The notes below the pieces were generated by a model that did no database searches, was not told the DNA's origin, and was given only the letters and a program-made list of their open reading frames with translations. Below are positions 62,300 to 64,000 of a stretch of 64,000 nucleotides of DNA, one piece after another. The translations under genes and the position numbers were made by a program. Numbering within the stretch: position 1 is the first letter of the stretch; each line of letters begins with the position of its first letter. The stretch is taken from contig NC_045149.1 of the NCBI RefSeq assembly GCF_008831285.2, positions 18,739,035-18,803,034 of the forward strand, written 5' to 3'. The stretch is from Nymphaea colorata (taxonomy: Eukaryota > Streptophyta > Magnoliopsida > Nymphaeales > Nymphaeaceae).

Positions 62300-64000
62300 A
62301 CACTATCCAAGACTCCTAAATGAAAACAGCATAAAGTAAACTACGCTTTGCATAAGAAAGTAACATCCAAGCCAGACTGAAAACTACTTCTTAGGTGCCC
62401 TCGAACTTTGTCAAATAACTAGCTTGAGGAAAGTTTCTGACCAAATACGTGGCTGAACCAAAAGTAATCATTTCAATGACAAGGGAAATTTAACAAGACA
62501 ATACAGTATTTTACCATATAATATGCAAGACAATCAAGATAAACTCATGATGCATTTCAATTCACAAGGTAAACCTCCAAATAGTTGGAACCAGTGACTC
62601 ATGCACTGAACATGGAAGGTTATATTTTTCCACATTGTCCAATAAACTCACTGGAAGCAACAAGCTCTGCCACTCGAATGGACGGATCATTGGGATGATT
62701 GATAGCACAGCAGCGGATAAAACACCCTGCAGCACAAGAGCATTGAAAAAAGAAATCTTAGGTAAGAATTGATGGTTTTCACCACAACATTGCACTAGTA
62801 TCTACTCCAGATGATCACTATGCTCTTCAATACATTCCATCTTTTCCATATTTGCGACAGAGAAAAACCTTACCAAGTTAGGACAAATGACCACAACTTG
62901 TTTCTCCAGCAATGCCCCAGTAAGAAGTGCCAAGACCTGGGAGAGAAACATAAATAACAATCAAAACAAACTTCCCCAGTATCCTGAACAACCAAAAAGC
63001 AACCTAAGAATACAGCAAAGAAAACAGTGCAGTCTCAAATGTTTACTGTCATTTTGCAAGATCTGAGTTTCTCATCTGAACCTTCAAGCATGAACAACAC
63101 AAAACCATCTGACAATAAGCTCTAATCCTAATGAAGGGCTAACATTCATGTTCAACTTCTACACTTAAAATATAAAATGACAGAACAAAACTTCTTAGGA
63201 CTTGATCTCATTTCCAAGTCATTTTTGCTCATTTTTGCAGACACCAGCTTCCAGCTTCATTTCAGAGGTTATTAAATGCCAAAATTCCAGGCTCTAGCTG
63301 CAGCTTAAAGAAAGTCAAAAGCTCAAACTCCGGGATTCCTAAAACATCTCCAAGGATATAATCTGACAAGCCAGTAAAGCAAAAAGGTCTAACTTTAGAA
63401 AATCCAAATAGAAATATCTAGAACACCCATAGACATGCAAAAATGCAAAACAGCGAACTATTATTATAGAATTTGAGTAGTTAATTACACTTTCAAGAGA
63501 AAGAGCTCGACAAACAGTCGCAGTTGTCCACACTGATAATGAAAGAGCCTCCTCAGCAGCTGCTAACTTTGCATTAAACTGCAACAAATGTAATCTTTTT
63601 ACTTAGTTTAGGAACTAATTCATGTGGCAGAGAAGTGGAAACAATTCGAAAATGCTTATACAATAGAAGAAGAGGGGACAGCCACCTCCGCAACTTCCAA
63701 AGATGAACTACATAACCCAAACTCAGTGTATCTAGCATCCAAATCCAGTGCAGATACATCAGGTCTGCAATACTTGATAGGCTGTAAATGCTCCAATGGC
63801 TGAAATACCATTTCAGATCCTCGCAGTGGCAAAGGAAGGGCATGATAGGCACAAACTATCTGCAATAACTCATTCTTGTTTACCTGTTGTAGGTTAAAGC
63901 CCAAATATTAGACCATGATTTTAGTAGGCAAAGCTACACGAAAGACAAAACAGAGGGATGCTTAATGTGAACTGACCTTTGCCCACTCCATTAATTCTTC
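57310..64000 (-). CDS. DENN-domain protein, C-terminal part (gene continues past 64000)
   Basis: DENN proteins are typically exchange factors for Rab GTPases. Eleven exons are visible, in minus order: 64000-63977 (open at the edge), 63883-63686, 63578-63489, 62936-62874, 62726-62652, 61875-61825, 59073-58996, 58911-58777, 58029-57922, 57811-57746, 57384-57310 (stop). All borders are GT-AG, phase 0 at every junction, about 320 residues. Family marks in order: ICAYHALPLPLRGSEMVFQP; EKQVVVICPNLGVLSAAVLS across one junction; IIPMIRPFEWQSLLLP; MLDFLDAPVPFIVG; SVQSNNDRVSLLLKESFID; FPMKDRPFVK; and last exon FVDTQLFSVLSDSRLSSYE. This covers the core DENN and downstream DENN regions; the upstream DENN region is outside the window. 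The closest type I can name is the plant single-DENN (AEX-3-like) family. The exon ending at 63686 uses a GTGGCT donor, weaker than the others. A 46-nt block at 57450-57495 may be a cassette exon. Confidence 0.93.
58206..58452. repeat. Dispersed GGGTGGGC/GGGCCC-type repeat in a DENN intron
   Basis: Starts GGGGTGGGCATC and ends near GCCCAACATCCAC. The ends are GC-rich with GGCCC words and the middle is pure AT (about 58265-58350). The partly inverted ends suggest a short nonautonomous element. Borders are approximate. Confidence 0.45.
59074..61824 (-). other. Largest visible DENN intron (2751 bp)
   Basis: Lies between the exons ending DAPVPFI and starting VGIQHKP. It contains an A/T-homopolymer TIR element (60775-61060) and no recognised nested gene. 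Confidence 0.6.
60775..61060. mobile_element. MITE-like poly(A)/poly(T) inverted-repeat element
   Basis: GTCACAAAAAA at 60775 and TTTTTTGTGAC ending at 61060 are inverted copies, and the interior is long A and T runs. No clear target duplication. Its composition resembles the element at 36748-37091. Confidence 0.45.
62247..62299. repeat. AT microsatellite in a DENN intron
   Basis: Alternating AT with a few C and G interruptions, within the intron between the exons at 61875 and 62652. Confidence 0.95.

Overview
The window is nuclear DNA of a flowering plant. It holds intron-rich genes for plant-specific families (class XI myosin, PB1-Raf-like kinase, plant DENN-domain protein), a Ty1/copia LTR retrotransposon, a long satellite-like array and several short TIR elements inside introns. 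I do not commit to a genus. Every exon listed was read by eye from the reading frame, GT-AG borders and phase.

Layout. Positions 1-12458 are a tandem array of 878-892 bp units (nine seen, running off the left edge). Each unit is itself partly built of about 61-bp sub-repeats. A 4793-bp copia element (3556-8348, minus strand) sits inside unit 5, with identical-looking 257-bp LTRs, a 5-bp target duplication, an initiator-Met primer site and one long pol frame, but no recognisable gag. From 12459 to about 24800 the DNA is mostly intergenic. It contains a broken, intron-containing fragment of the gamma-tubulin complex protein GCP3 (about 13472-13896) and a (CT)n(TA)n microsatellite.

The right-hand 39 kb is genic. 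A complete class XI myosin gene (25198-41339, plus, 39 coding exons, 1516 aa) is followed by a complete PB1-domain Raf-like kinase gene (44735-52457, plus, 8 coding exons, 1411 aa). Then come a complete Werner-type 3'-5' exonuclease gene (55994 down to 53707, minus, 6 exons, 323 aa) and the 3' half of a DENN-domain gene (from beyond 64000 down to 57310, minus, 11 exons seen). An unassigned exon-like block lies at 53104-53291 (minus).

The four genes are ordinary, independently transcribed housekeeping or signalling loci: actin-based transport, MAP3K-type signalling, nucleic-acid exonuclease and probable Rab-GEF. Nothing shows that they work as one system. The most unusual parts are the hierarchical satellite, the gag-less young copia nested in it, the GCP3 relic and two orphan exon-like blocks.
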